Assembly (NCBI GenBank): GCA_013398275.1
Contig: VZSE01004149.1
Location: 62,001-126,000 of the forward strand
Origin: Promerops cafer
Taxonomy: Eukaryota > Chordata > Aves > Passeriformes > Nectariniidae
Reading direction: 5' to 3'
DNA length: 64,000 nt
This document shows positions 1-13,600 of this stretch, piece after piece. Both the position numbers and the translations under genes were made by a program. The notes beneath the pieces are model-generated. The model was not told the origin of the DNA. It saw nothing but the letters and a program-made list of their open reading frames with translations, and did not search any database. The stretch's first letter is position 1. Each line of letters begins with the position of its first letter.

Positions 1-443
1 CAAAATTGAGCTCAGTCCAGCAAGATGCCAATGAAGGCTGTTAAATTTTGGCCATCCCCTGCCAGGAAAGGCTGTTTAATTTTGTGTGATGCTGAGATTT
101 TGTGTAACCCTGAGGCCACCAGCTTCATGCTGAAAGGAATACGGGTGGTCTCAGTGATGCGACAAAAGCTGTTTTCAGAGCTTGTCACACCAATACTGGG
201 ACAGGACTTCAGCAGCATTACAGCACTCCCACTCTTTCTGTGTTCCAAAGCCACTCTGAAAGAAGACGGGTAAACCTGCCACAACGAATGCCAGCTCTCC
301 CCATCTGGCAGTGGAGAAAGGAGATCCTCCTGCAGTGCTTAGTGGCAATTTAGACACAACAGTCCCTCCTTCAGTCGTGTGGCCATGTTGAAATGGTAGA
401 GGGGAGAGCCAGGCAGTGCCTGCACTCAAAAGAAATAGGGAAA

Positions 444-900
444 GAATCACAGAATCAGAATCACAGACTGTTGTGTGTTAGAAGGGACTTTAAAGATCAT
501 CTTATCCCTCGCACTGCCATGGGCAGGGACACCTTCCATTAGTGCAGGTTGCTCCGAGCCCTGTCCAACTGTCTTTGAACACTTTCAGGGGTTGGGCAGC
601 CACAGCTTCTCTGGGCAACCTGTGCCAGGGTCTCAAGACCCTCACAGGGAAGAAATTCTTCCTAATATATAATCTAAACCTACTCTCTGTCAGTTTGAAG
701 CCATTTCCCCTCATTCTGTGACTTCAGTTCCTGATGCAGCGTACCTCTCCAGCTTCCTCATGGGAAGATACAAGAAGGTTCTGTGAGATCTCCATACAAC
801 CTTCTCTTCTCCAGACAAAATGCAGCAGTCCACAGTTCTTGCTCAGTATTCTCTCTTTCTGGTTGTTGCTCAAACCCTATCTCCTAGTCTCTTCAGACTT
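444..900 (-). repeat. CR1 LINE 3' fragment
   Basis: The + strand shows the reverse complement of a CR1 3' end: an 'aatcacagaatcagaatcacag' style tail, then 'agaagggactttaaagatcatct', 'ctgccatgggcagggacacctt', 'gggcaacctgtgcc' and 'agatctccatacaaccttctcttctccag'. These words are characteristic of avian CR1. The element is 5'-truncated; its distal edge near 870-900 is approximate. Confidence 0.9.
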
Positions 901-3900
901 ATTTCTTCAGAGTTCCTTTTTTTTTTTTTTTCCTTTGAGTTCCATAGACCACTTCACCTCCAGAGTAAATCCATGAGAGAAAAAGAAATTATATATTTGA
1001 TATTTGCCATCACCTTGCCTTGCCTGTTTAGCCCACAGGTTATTTAGGTTATAAATGTGCTCTGCCAAGTACTTTGCATGGCAAGGATCTGTCCCTGAGT
1101 GCTTGTTAGGCACTGCTATCCTAATGTTCATTGAAAACTTTGTTAGCTGAGGATGAGGTTATTAGCACTAATTGGTTGCTAATTGGATGCGATCAACAGT
1201 CGCCAATGTTTAAGAATCACTTTATTTGTAACAACACTTTATGCAACATCTTTGTACAACCTCTCACATCTGCCTGAGGCATTTGCAATGTCGTCAAAAA
1301 GCCACCTCTAACTTTTGATCACCCTGATGATGCACTATGAGATCCAGCAAAGCAATTTAGTTTTCTTAAACAGGTATCAGAATAATGCTACCTTTCATGG
1401 CATTAAAATTACTTTGCAGCAACAAATATTCGTAGAACAGCAATATGTGAACAGAGATTAATGTTTTGCATAGTGGGACAAGTAATTTCAATTCTGCCCA
1501 CGTCATGCCAAAAAATAACAAAGCTAAATGAAATTGATAGTATGGAAATGACAGCACTCTCTTTGCTTGCTAAATGCTCTTTCCTAGCTCCGAATGCCCT
1601 CTCCCACAAGCTCTGGAGTCTACAGCAAGTCACATTTCATCTTAAGCAAGGAAAAAGAGATTCAGAGACATGCAGGCTGGTCTTTTTAAACCATTAATGA
1701 GAGACAAAGTGTTAGCATAAATGAATGGGACAAACCCAGTATTTCACAAGGACCGATAAAGAATAGATACACTTTGGGTTTAAATAATTACAGACCCTTT
1801 TCTGTTCATAGTTACTTAAATTACTTGAAAGATGGGTGAATTCAGTACAGGGGGCTCTGTCTAAATATAATTGATGATGAGTTACTGAAATAGGCTTTAG
1901 ATCTGTTCTTCGAGTTTCAGTGCTTTTCTCAAGGTGACTGATGGTAATTTACAGGGGTAGCAGCAATTCCTTGAAAGCTGGAAGCACCATTGATTTTGAC
2001 CTAAGTTTTCAAATTGGGAATTGCCAATCACTTCTCTGAAGATTTCAGCTGCTGGGTGAAAGCACACGCAGCACTGGCTCTTCACTTTGAGATGGCAAGA
2101 TAGCCAATGTATCAATGCTCTCCTTTTGATAAAGCTCCTGGGCAGGAGCTGCTGTAGGACTATTTCTAGAAGTGGGGATTTTTGGACATCTCAGATATAA
2201 TGATTTTCCCAAGCGGAAATGTGCATATATGATTTAGCAGCAATACCCAATTGGCAGCAGACACAATTGATACCAATAGATGATCTTGGCAGGGATAGAT
2301 CAAATGTAAAGTCACACAAGGAAAAATTTCAAAGCCTACAAGGCAAATCTTAAATGAAAAGCTGATTGAAATTCACCACTGATTAACTGTATGGGCTTAG
2401 GGATTTTAGTGCCAAGTGGAAGGTTTATTTGCACAAGTTTGGAGACTTGATTTCTGTTTTGGCCTTTATTCCTGGATGATGAAGAATTTATCTAATTTAC
2501 AGTTTTTAAGTACACTGTATAAGGGTGTGGGAAATAAGAGAAGCCTTACAGAATAAGGACCTTTTCCACCTTTGTTAAATCCTCTTCACTTCTGTTCACT
2601 TTTGTTCACCAAAAAGCACTCTGGGAAGGGTTCAGCTGCAGGTCGGGGGGCCGGAGAGTGGGTTGATAGTTGCCTCATGTGAGTGAGGCAGTGACTGGTG
2701 GGGCAGATGCGTGGACACCACGTGATGAGAGAGCTGATTTGGATGCGTGAACAGCGACACCGCAGCGGCAGGCAGCTGGTGCGTGCTTGCTTCAGTTAAG
2801 TTTTGGTTAAGTTTGGAGTATAAAAAGGCTTGGTTAGGTACAATGAAAGATCTTTGGAGCAAGCAAGGAGGTCCGTGTCCTCGTTCCCCATTGCTACATA
2901 AAACCACCCCTAATTGCAGCAAGCAGGTTTGCAAAACCCTTTCTCTTCTGTGCAAAGATGTTTATCACATGTACTATTCAATTACTTTTTAGTATTCTAA
3001 CTGCAAAGCTATTTGTTGTTATCTGCTGTCACTGGCAATTCCAGCTATCTTTTTTGGAAACTCCACGTATCTTTATTGCTGGAATCAACCTTAGAAAAAA
3101 AAAAAATTGCTATCATGCAGAACTATGCAGGCATACACAGAGGATAAGGAATATTAATGACACACAGATGAACCTTCCTTTAAGCCAAAAAGCTTTTCAT
3201 AAGTTACTTGACCATAACTATATTGAATTGGAGATTTTTGGTAGGATGAGCTAGAAAACAGTACTTGACCTGCGCTCTCTGGAAGACTCTCTAGTAAGAT
3301 AACCTAACTCACTGCTGCCCCTGCCATGCTGCTTTATTTCTGCATGTTTCTTGGGTTGTGCTTTCTTGGGCTCCTGGTTTCCTTGTCTTCAGCATTTGTG
3401 AAGATTCCAGCAGAGAAAAGCTGAAGGCTTGAGTTCCTCCAATGCATGTGAAGAAATAAAAGGCTATAGCTCAGAGAATGAGTAATACCATCTACAGAAT
3501 ATGTAGAATTTCCCTTGCAGTTTTGGGACTTTCTGAAGAAAGTTTCTGCAGAAGTACAGAGATTTTCAAAGAATTTTTAAGCACTGTGCATCTTTCTTTT
3601 AATTCTTCCAGCTTTATTTCCAATGGCTTTTGGCTTTTTCATGTGTGGTGGTTCTCATAGTAATAACCCCTAAGAGAAAAGGCAGCATAAAGCTTCTGAA
3701 AGTATAACAGATGCTTGTAATATCATTGCCCTCTCTGCAGGGACTTCTGTAAACTGATTCCTTGCTACACTCAGCATGTTAACATCCAGGAGCAGAATGC
3801 TGTTTGTGGAATTTATAATGGTACCAGGGATTCCAAAAATTGATCCACAGGGTATTATAACTACAGGAGCTCCAAACCATACATTATCCAACTGCCTTGA

Positions 3901-5274
3901 CTTTGCTGGTTTTCAAACACAGCTCTGTTTGCATTTACAGCCTATTTGGAATAATTTTCACTTGGTACATCCTTACAAAGAGACTGTGGAGAAGAATTAT
4001 TATCTGCCAAGCATTGATGTGTTTGGGAATATTCAGCACAAGCTTTCGTGCATTATTTAAATGAATGACTTCTTTTGTTACCCTTGAAATATGCATCATC
4101 ACTTTGGCAACCTCTGTGTGGTGGAAGGTGTGCAGTGCAATGAGATTCACGAACGAACAAGAGGCAGGCAGCAGGGCATACATGATGAATGAGAAAAGTA
4201 AGTCATTTAGGAAAGCCTGGAGTAAAATTAGGAGGGGCAAAAAAAATCTCTCTCACGTGGATGAGGAGGGAAAATGGGGTTGGTTTCATTTTTTTTCTGT
4301 CTTGGCAGATGTCTGGGACTGCTTGTAAAGGCTTAGAGGGAAAATGTGCATGCAAAATGCAAAAGTTCATGAAAAACATAAACTCCTCATTTCCAGTGTT
4401 CAATTCTTTTATGAAATTATTTTATTTTATTGGACTCCCTGTTATTTTCCACTGATTTCTCAATCCTTCCTAGGGATAAAACGTACCAACCCCATACTCA
4501 CACCACCCCTCTGCCAGGCTCTGTAACTGCAATTATTTTGCTGCTCCAAAAGCTCCTTCTTCCCCATGAGCTCTTTGATTATAAAAGAGGATTTTCAGTC
4601 ATAGGATCTCTATCCCTATATTCCTGCCATCTCTGTACCCCACCTGCAGACATCAATGAGCACTTGCCATGAGCAGGCTTATTTTCAGAAGGTTGGGTCC
4701 AACACCCAGCTCTGCTCTAAGCCCCAATATTTTCTTTGCCTATGGCCTCTACCAATTTGAGGAGGTACATAACAAATTTCCCTCAGCAATGGAATAGCAT
4801 TTTTTATCTTCCTGATAAACAATATTATTATTTCAGTAAAAAAAATGCCCCTCAAACCTATTTTCTTGCATTTGGGTTTTACTTATTCTTTTTTTTCCAG
4901 AGTGGTATCTTCAGATCATGATTAAATAGATGAAATTAAATGCTTTTAAAATTAATTTTTTGGTTAAAATGATCTTATTGAAAAGTAGGATATGTCTGTA
5001 ATAGTGTGCAACTCAGAATTAATGTTTTCAAGAATAACACAAAATGCAGGTTTGCTTGTCAATGAATTATGATTGAAAAATTTAAATGTTATAAACTTTT
5101 GCTGTCCTGTAACTTGGTGGAATTCCAACACCAGTGCATATCTATGCAACACCTTTTTTTGTTTTTTTTTTCTCTTTTAATTTTTTTTACTTGCCTAGCT
5201 TAAATCTGCATATTCTCCTTTTGCTACCTGTGACTCCCAGTAGGGTTCTTGAATATGTACAATACATAAATCAT
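901..5274. other. AT-rich non-coding DNA, no gene seen
   Basis: Stop-rich in all frames and without splice-bounded coding blocks that I recognise. It contains a GC-richer patch at about 2630-2960 with a TATA-like word (listed separately). Confidence 0.6.
2630..2960 (+). repeat. GC-rich patch with TATA box, possible LTR remnant
   Basis: A roughly 330-bp block is much richer in G, C and CpG than its AT-rich surroundings. It has 'gagtataaaaaggc' near 2816 followed by a G-poor downstream part. This resembles the U3/R arrangement of a degraded solo LTR, but I could not find clean TG...CA ends or a target-site duplication. A short promoter-like unique element is the alternative. Confidence 0.35.
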
Positions 5275-5462
5275 CAAATCATAGAATCACAAAATAGTTT
5301 GAATTTGAAGGGTCCGTAAAGATCACCCAGTTTCACCCCCTGCCTGGCCTTGAACACTTCCAGGGATGGGGCAACCACAGCTTCTCTGGACAACCTGTGC
5401 CAGGCCTCACCGCCCTCACAGGGAAGAATTTTTTCCTTAATTGCTAAGCTAAACTTGCTCAC
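5275..5462 (-). repeat. CR1 LINE 3' fragment, short
   Basis: It has the same CR1 reverse-complement words ('aaatcatagaatcac', 'gaagggtccgtaaagatcac', 'ggccttgaacacttccagggatgggg', 'cctcaccgccctcacagggaagaat'). It is truncated at a T/G homopolymer tract. Confidence 0.88.
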
Positions 5463-5465
5463 CCT

Positions 5466-5518
5466 TTTTTTTTTTTTGGGGGGGGGGGGGGTTGGTTTTT
5501 TTTTTTTTTTTTTTTCCT
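5466..5518. repeat. T/G homopolymer low-complexity tract
   Basis: Runs of T, then G, then T directly follow the CR1 fragment. A prior T-rich run lies at 5153-5190, and a similar C/T-rich run with A-rich flanks is at 6169-6225. Lengths in such tracts are unreliable. Confidence 0.85.
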
Positions 5519-8500
5519 AAGTACTTTCATGGAAATCCCGGTCTTTTATGAAAATGGCAGTATATGGACAGAACACCTTATTCCTATTTCTATCAACATC
5601 CCTTTTTATAGGTAGCTGTCCTGCAATCAGTATATCAATACAGGTAAAGCAGTTCAATTTTTTAGTGTTAGAAAGATGTTATGTGTCATTTTCTTGGAAT
5701 AAATTACATATATATAAAGCACCCAACCACACAATCCTTTGAAGCTGGGGCATCTACTGTGTACTTGCTCCTGTTAATATAAAGAGCAGTAGTGGTGCCA
5801 CCATCTTCTATAGACACTTGTTAATTGGCTACTTATCTCATCTCTGTGTGAAGTCCTAACTCCCTTCATCATGAGTTCTTTCACCACTCTGAACACATTA
5901 AATCAACCTGCAAATACCTGGACTTCCTGTATCCAGCATAGCTTTTTTTGGTCCTTTTTTTCTTTCCTGATGGATTTCAGATATTGTCCATACTAGTTTA
6001 GCTGCTTATCAGGCACACTCTAAGGTTCTCCATTATCTCAGTTGCACAGTTACAAGATCACTAGGCTGTCTCGCATTGCTTTAACCAACTCATGTTATTT
6101 AGCTTTAAGCACATATATTCTGCTATTCCACTGGTTTGGGAATGCTTCTTGCCTTCTGAATCCCCTCTTTTTTTTTTTTTCTTTTTCTTTTTTTCTTTTT
6201 TTTTTTAATTAAAAAAATTAATATGTTTTAGGGCACTATAGGTGGGATCCATATTTGAGAACCTGTATGACAGCATCACTAATTTTGTGGATACTGCATT
6301 ATTTTTCACACATACCAGAAAAACAGATTTGCTACGCTACCTCAATTATTCCCACATTTAAAATCTTCTCCAAATTACATTTGCAGAAAGATGTTCCATG
6401 GCCAACACATGTGATAGGATAAAGGCATGATACACATGTAGCACAAGTCTATTTGGGAAGATAGATTTCTATCCCACTCAGGATTATAAAGTCTCTGTTT
6501 AGGGATTGGTCTTGTGCTTAGCATGCGAAGTGTTTGTCTGTGCTCTTTGTCTTCCACAGTTGTGGTCTGACTGTCCTCTTTTTGGGATGCTGGAAACTGT
6601 CTAGAGCAGAGAAGTGTTTGAAAGCCCATGTGTATGAGCTTTGGCCTTTTGTATGATCTCTGTTACCAGTGCAACTTAGAGATTTGGGCAATTGACCTTT
6701 TAGAAACTTCTGACAACCTGTTTACATTTCCTCAACAACGACCTCTCAAATCCCTTTCTAAATGATGGTTTTGACCTCTGCAATTCATGATGGCACTAAA
6801 GTATTTACCTTTTTGTGCTTCAAAGTGTTCCTTTTCTGGATGAGACTGAGTAGGTAGGGAAACTAATACCACATGTGTAAGCATTTTCAGAAAAAATGCC
6901 AATAAATCCCACACTGCTGTAGGATGATTTATCTTTTTGGTTTGTCTTTGGTGAGGGCCTGAGGAATTTGCCCAAATCCAGGGAGAGGTAGGCATAAAAC
7001 AGTGATGAATGGCTCCCTTGGCTTGACCACTAAGCAGCAGCCCCAGTCTGAGTGATGAACCAAAGGTATTAAAGTGACACTTATACAATAGTAAGAGCTG
7101 CCTTCTCAGGGTGCTTCATCAGCACTGACAATTACCCGTGTTAATGAAGCATTTGCAGAGGAGCTTGCTGGACTTACTGGATCCAGCTCAGGACACCCCC
7201 AGCACCACCAGTATCAGCTGAACTCTTCCCACCTCAGTGAAGGCAGAGTTTTTTGCACTGTGATTTATCAACACATGCTGCTTGGATGAAATAAAATTAT
7301 ATTTGTACAGTGGCTTTTAAAAATATTTTCACTCTTGATAAAAGCCTGATTGACATAGAATATGAGCCATTGAATTATAACACTACATTTTGCTAAGGAC
7401 AGTCTAAATATGCAAATTTATAGGAAGGGAAGCAATATTCTTACTCCTGTTTAGAAAGGGTTTGATAGAAATAATTCTCTTGTCACTTGTTACAGAGAAG
7501 GAGTAATAATTTTGCTTTCTCTTTAAAAAGGCAAAAGCCAGCCATCATGTTACAAAGTAGATTGCACACATTGGTTGACTTTCAATGCCTCTTTCCCCAT
7601 AACATCTTAGGAAGAGGGAAAGATTTCTAGTGTCACACCATAGTTTAATTGATGCAGACCATATCTTAGGCAAGCTCCCTGACCATTCAATTACCATATA
7701 AATAAGAATGTGCATATCTTCCCTCATATCAGTACCTTGCTTTTTTTGTTAACAAAAATATGTTAATGGCTAAGAGCAGCTTTTCATTTGAATAATGACT
7801 TAATGCTTCTGTGAATTTCAGATGGTGGAATAAGCCCTTTCTTTAAAAGTTTGAAATTTCCCTGGAGTTCACCAACTACTTCTACTCAAGGGAAAAAAAA
7901 GACCAATGAGAGACATCAAACCTCAGCACCTGATGGGGTGCTGCTGTGGTTTACAAATCTGTTTAGGGAGATGAAACATTCAAGTCCTCTGCTGTCTTTT
8001 GTTCAGAAGACTGTCATTGATGTGAGAGAGGAAAATGCCCAGTGGTGTGTGATTTACTGTAGATCAGGCTTGTTTTTCCTGCCTCTCCAGGTGGAGGTGA
8101 TCCTTGGCAGGTACACACTTCAGGTGTACAAGATCGCCAAGGAAAGAAGCACCCCTACCTTCTACTGACATGACCATAAGAGAAGCAACAGATCTGAGTG
8201 AAAATGAATGCTGTGCAGGGCACTAATGTTAATTGTTCAAGTTGGAAATTAGTTATGGGATTCAGTGCTAGCTGTCATGCCTCCTTCATTCTCTACTGCA
8301 GGCCATTCCTCCTACAAGAGGTTTTGTTGTCTCACTTCGTTTTTCAGCGGTAGGAGGATGTAAAACCCATTTGCTAGATAGTCAGTGAATTCCAAAATAC
8401 CCTGCTATTTTCTATTGCTTTCCCAAACTTTGCACAGCGGACATCAAAATGGCTTTGATCCAGCGAAAAAATCAGTAACACTTCAGTCAAAATGAGAAAA

Positions 8501-9964
8501 ATAGTGGGCAACAGCATTAAACCAATCATGAGAGGTCTCTGATAGTGTATGAAGATGTGGTTCAATAGCCAGCCTCTAGGCTCTTCTCATGTTCTTAAGG
8601 GAAGCTCCCAGTTTAAACAGGCATTGTAGTTCAAACCACTTTCCTATTTTAGAATGAAATATAAAGGCAATACCAAGCTCCCCACACCTCATTTCTGAAA
8701 TAATTTAGACTTGAACACTGACTACTTAACAGGAGTTTTGAGCACGACAGGGAAGGTGAGAAAGTGGTTTGAGGCTGGAGCGTGTCTCAGTGCAGCATCC
8801 CAGTCTGTATTTCTATACTGAGGTGCACAGAAGGGCTCTGTCAGGGGTGCTTGCAAGACAGAGCTTGCTGTTAAAACCACAGACAGTTCTGAATCAGCTG
8901 TTAAAAAATCAGCTTCCACTAGGTGGAAGGCTCTTCATTCTGTTTACTCCTCTTCTCTTCTCCCACCTCACTGAGTCTGGGACCTGAAAGCCACTGTGCT
9001 TTGATTGCACCTCCATGTCACTTGGAAAAGCACTTGCATTGCATCAAAATTTCACTCTGCAAGGACCATCTTGTCTGTCTGATTTTCTAAAGGTTTTTTT
9101 AGACATCTGTCTAAAAAAATCCAAACCGTTAATTATTGGCTCTAAATGATATATATTTTGAAGCTCAAAGCAAGAAGGGTATCAGGCTTTTCTCAATAAT
9201 GATTTGTTTCTCCGAAGTGAATTCCTCAAAGTATCTATGTCTTTCTATCCCTTTCACTGTAGAATAAGAATCTAATACCGTTTGTCTTCCTAGAGAGGAA
9301 AATAATATATGTTGTATATACAATTGCAATGATGCTGCTAGAGGAATGTGTAAATAGATATGCTTGTATTTGCTGCCATCAGCCTTTGTGCAATAAAACA
9401 TGCAATACTGCAATAGTTGTACTGTAACAAAAGAACTTGTTTCATTAGAATGAAAGGGTTTTCCTGTTAGTGGAACAAGGTTTAGCTTAACGATCTTTAT
9501 CAAATTGAAAAAATTAAGTCAAGCAAGCATGACACTAATATAGAAACAAAAAAACACATTAAGAAAATCCAGTTTGAGTTCTCTTTTAAATACCTTCTGG
9601 GACATTGGTGTAAACCTGGATTCCTAATTAAATACGTCATTTTGAAAATCAAAACACATTATTCCATAATAGTGTACAGAGAAGTTTCAGCGTAATAGAT
9701 AGAAGGCAACAGAAGCCATATGGAAAATGAATGGGATTGTCTTGCTTTGTTGCCCATTATTATCTTGTTCAAGTCCCATATTGTGATTGAGCTCTATTTA
9801 CATAACTTTTATGTGTAGGCAACTATGTAATTGGAGCTGTTAACCAATTAATAAAAATCTACTGCCATATGGGCTGATTCTACTGTTCGCCGTTGTATTT
9901 GAATGGGAAACGGATCTGGGAATTTTTGTTCTCTGTTCTGTTCTGACACTAATAATGTCCTTTC
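5519..9964. other. AT-rich non-coding DNA, no gene seen
   Basis: Mostly featureless. One exon-like stretch near 8091-8168 is treated as a finding. No RNA gene or recognised repeat was seen. Confidence 0.55.
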
Positions 9965-10699
9965 TGTCTTGGGGTGATTTTATGATGATACTTTATTACC
10001 TAATCATCTGCTTTAGGCCCAGAATCACTGCTGTAGCTTTAAGATGGACCCAGGGGTAAGGCGGGGAGCCTTGGGTTTGGTTAGAACATTCTCTCTATGG
10101 GTGCTAGGGCTGCAGCCTGGACCAGGACGCTCTACATTGTTCCTTTTGTTGGATTAGTTCTTGCTACCTTGAAGCAAGAGGTTGGGTTTTTTTTCCCTTC
10201 CCCTAGCCTGGAGGCTGTACCTGCAGTCCTCTTGGCAGGCTTTTTTGTTGTTGGTTTGTTTTTTTTTCCCCTTGAACGTTTTTGGCTTTGGTTTTTTTTC
10301 GGTCTGTCTAGGGGCTCAGTGGGGGCTGCCCTGAACCCGAGACCTCGGAGAAGCTGAGCCAACACGAGCAAGGACACTAAAACCCTCCAGTTCCTCCCCT
10401 CGCTGAGACAAAGACAGCAGCCATCATCTTGCCTCCTGGCCATGCAATCTGGTGGGGGGTTAAAGCTTTGAAATTTCAATACCTAGCATTTATTCACTCC
10501 TTTTCTGTGCCTTGTGGCCACCGCTTTGTTTTGTTTTGTTTTGTTTTTTCTTTGTTCATAAACATTTTGGGTTTTTATTTTCACTTTCACCCACTGGTAT
10601 TTATTTCTAATTGGCAAAAGAGATTACTGGAGTCCTTTTCTTTAGAGGAAAGACTTATTTCAGAGCATTTTCTGCTAAATTTGTCTCCAAACCAAGACA
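9965..10699 (+). mobile_element. Solo LTR-like insertion, same family as 50879-51504
   Basis: It begins TGTCTTGGGGTGATTTTATGAT and ends CCAAGACA. Both ends match the better-preserved copy at 50879 (TGCCTGGGGGTGACTTTATGAT ... GAGACA). Shared interior words include 'ctgctttaggcccagaa' and the 'actttaag' segment. It contains T-rich and GTTTT-repeat stretches near 10250-10550. The flanks ctttc and cttga do not form a clean duplication, so the exact edges are uncertain. Confidence 0.6.
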
Positions 10700-13600
10700 C
10701 TTGATAAAATAGCATTAATAATCACAATCCTAAACTAAAGAAAATAATACAGTAAGAAACAAATAGTGATATTTAATCTTCATCCTAGTGATGTCTAAGA
10801 TTGTGTTATACTGTATACATGTTTTGTATTTTATACTTTAGGTACATAAGCCTAGGTTACAATTTTTCAGGAAAATGATGAACCCAGGTTATAATACATA
10901 GATACCTTCCTGATATTGAGCCATAAACAGGATACCTCAAGTAAACATCAACTTTAGCAAAACCAGTGCTCTAGGGCAGTGAAATCTATGGTAATTTGAC
11001 TTCTGACTGAGAACGGGAAGAGGATTTTACCCATAATAACTTCTCTTCTTGAAGCTAGTTATACACAGGGTAATAATCACCTTTTACCTTCTTTGAATCT
11101 AAGCCCCCAACATAAGACTCAAAACCATAAGCAGAGGAATAACAGATTCATGTTCTTGTGATTAAAAATCTTGCTAACTCATGAGGATGTTTCTCTTTCA
11201 AGTCCCTGTTTTGGGGAGGTGGAAATACCAAGGTATGTAAGTCATTAATGAAACCAGTGAAATCAAACTGAGAAAGTGTGAGATAGGTATGTTAACTGGA
11301 TGCACCAGAGTCACTGTAACTGTCCACCTGAGAACCTCTTCCATCTGCTCTACTAGGCAGTGCTGCATGATAACACTTCAAAAGAGACCTTCAAGCCTTT
11401 TTTTCTCCTGATAATATACTCAGCATCAAATTGTGCTGGGCTATGTATTTACTGCTGCAACTTCAGTTATGCACAGCTATTTAGTAAACATTTGTTGTTG
11501 CTCCTCATTCTTCATTCACATAAAGCTGCCCTGTAAGTCATAAGCACTTGGTATCTGTCTGGTTTAGCTGGTGTTGGTTCTAAAAGGTCTTTGTGGGAAT
11601 CACTGTGACTGTTGCAGGCATGGGCAGAGCTGCCTGGTGATGAGCTGAACACTCTGAGTCTCTGCTTAGACAAAGCTCCTTTTCTCCATCCCTCCAGACT
11701 GGAGGAAAAGGTGACAACTTGGCAATCTTCCAACCTTGACTGACAAAGGAGACATTCCCTGCCCCTTCCTGAGAAGACCTGCCTGGCTTAATCCTAGGCA
11801 TATCCCTTATTCCTGTATTGGAGAATGGGAATGTGCTCCAATATAGTGGGGTGAAAGCATTTTTTAAAGAGACCTACCTGTAGCTTCCATAGTTCAGTCT
11901 TGGAACCTACTTTGTACAGTGTTTGCTTGGAATAAAGTCCAAACCTTTGGTGTACTCCTGGTTTAATTTCACTGGTGCAAATTTTGCCTGAAATGTTGGA
12001 TTACCTCTTCTGTTTTTGTCCCTAACACTGCAACCTTCTGTAGAGGAAAAAATTTCCCTGGCCATATTTAAGCCCTGCAATTTCAGCCAGATGGGGGTTT
12101 GCCAGTCTGCCTGACAACTTAAATGCAAAGCACAAGCCAGTGCTGTGCTTCAGACTCCTGTGGCTGCAGCCTCCAAAGTAGCTCCAAGGTGGGATGCAAG
12201 AGGAGAAGGCAGAGGTGTGCGATGAGTGCAGAACACAGGAACTGTGAGACAGGACATGCTTCACCTCCACAAAACAAGACCTCCCTATCCCAGTGTTAAC
12301 TGGTATGGAGTCAGGTCTGAATGTTTTCTGGATTTACATTCAAGTAAGGAAAAGATGAGCTCTTCAGAATTCCTTCCTTTCTTGGAAGATGACAGTCCCT
12401 TTGGAAATAAATAGTTTTTAAATTATCTGTACCTAGTTTGCAATGGCTTTCATGTATTTGAGTAAGATAAAGTATGAGTTCAGTGTTTGAAATCATTGCT
12501 GTGTTAAAGCAATTCAGAAAGCTGTTCATTCATTTTTATTCATTGATTGAAAGACAATGAGATGTATTGCTTGAAATGACTGGAGAAAAAAAGATTTTAG
12601 GTGAAAATATTTGCAGTAATTTATCTATCTATTACAGTCATCTAGTTTCCAACAGTTATTTAAAAAAAGACCAAACCCACACTAGAATTCCTTCTTGCTT
12701 TTCATAAATTTAAATTACTTATACCTGATTTCTATAACAATAGTTTTGACTATATGCAAAGGAGATCTTTTGAGTTGTATTCATACAGTATGAAAATATA
12801 ATTTAAAAAAAAGATAACATTTTAAAAAGATATAAACTTTGTTAGACTTAGTTATGTCACGAATCCCAGTGTGCAGCTGGCAATTCTAAGCATATGTAAA
12901 TGGAACAGGGCTGTTGTGCTGGTTCTTTTTATTTCTGTTTTGAGGGAGAAGTTTCAATCTGCCTGAAAGCAAACTCAGGATTAATCTTCTTTGTGGCAAA
13001 AAGGAGGGGACATATAAGCATACCAGATTCATCAAACTTCTGTGGTTGGCTTCTATAATATGATTGCGGACAACTTTTTGCAGTACCTTGTTTTGAATAT
13101 GTGCTTATTTTGTAGAACTCTGTTCTTGCTGCTTGTGCTTTTATAAACTGCTGGTTACATTGTTTTATGCATTAAACAGAAATTCTAATGGAATCTAAGT
13201 CCACCATTATTTTAAATCTTTATTTTCCTCCTTAGCCTTTTCTTGCTTTTCTATTTAAATTTTGAGATTCCAGGTATCCAGGTCTTTGTAGGGACTATCC
13301 ATATTTGTTTTCAAGGTCTAGGTGATTTCATGCCCCTTTCTGATTTTGAACCAGTGCATTAGAAACTGATTAGAATAGAATGTGGATCAGACTGTGAAAG
13401 GTAAATTTGTAATTTAGTTTTTAACATGTAAGGAGAAATTGTAGCGAGTTATCTAATTAGCCGAAGGCACAAGTTCTAATAATTTTCAGTCATATCAGAA
13501 CAGCTTTGCTCCTTCTTGCAATACCTTCAGGAGCAGATCTGTGGTCCCTAGATTGCCGTGTCACAGGAAAGAACTGTGTTTAAAGATTTTCTTTCTTCTT

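Noticed and set aside
4545..4595. LLPHELFDYKR frame resembling the ARHGAP8 PPSHELDHQR exon
   Set aside because: Only a few residues agree, the preceding GDDRFGRR part is absent and there is no good acceptor in the right phase.
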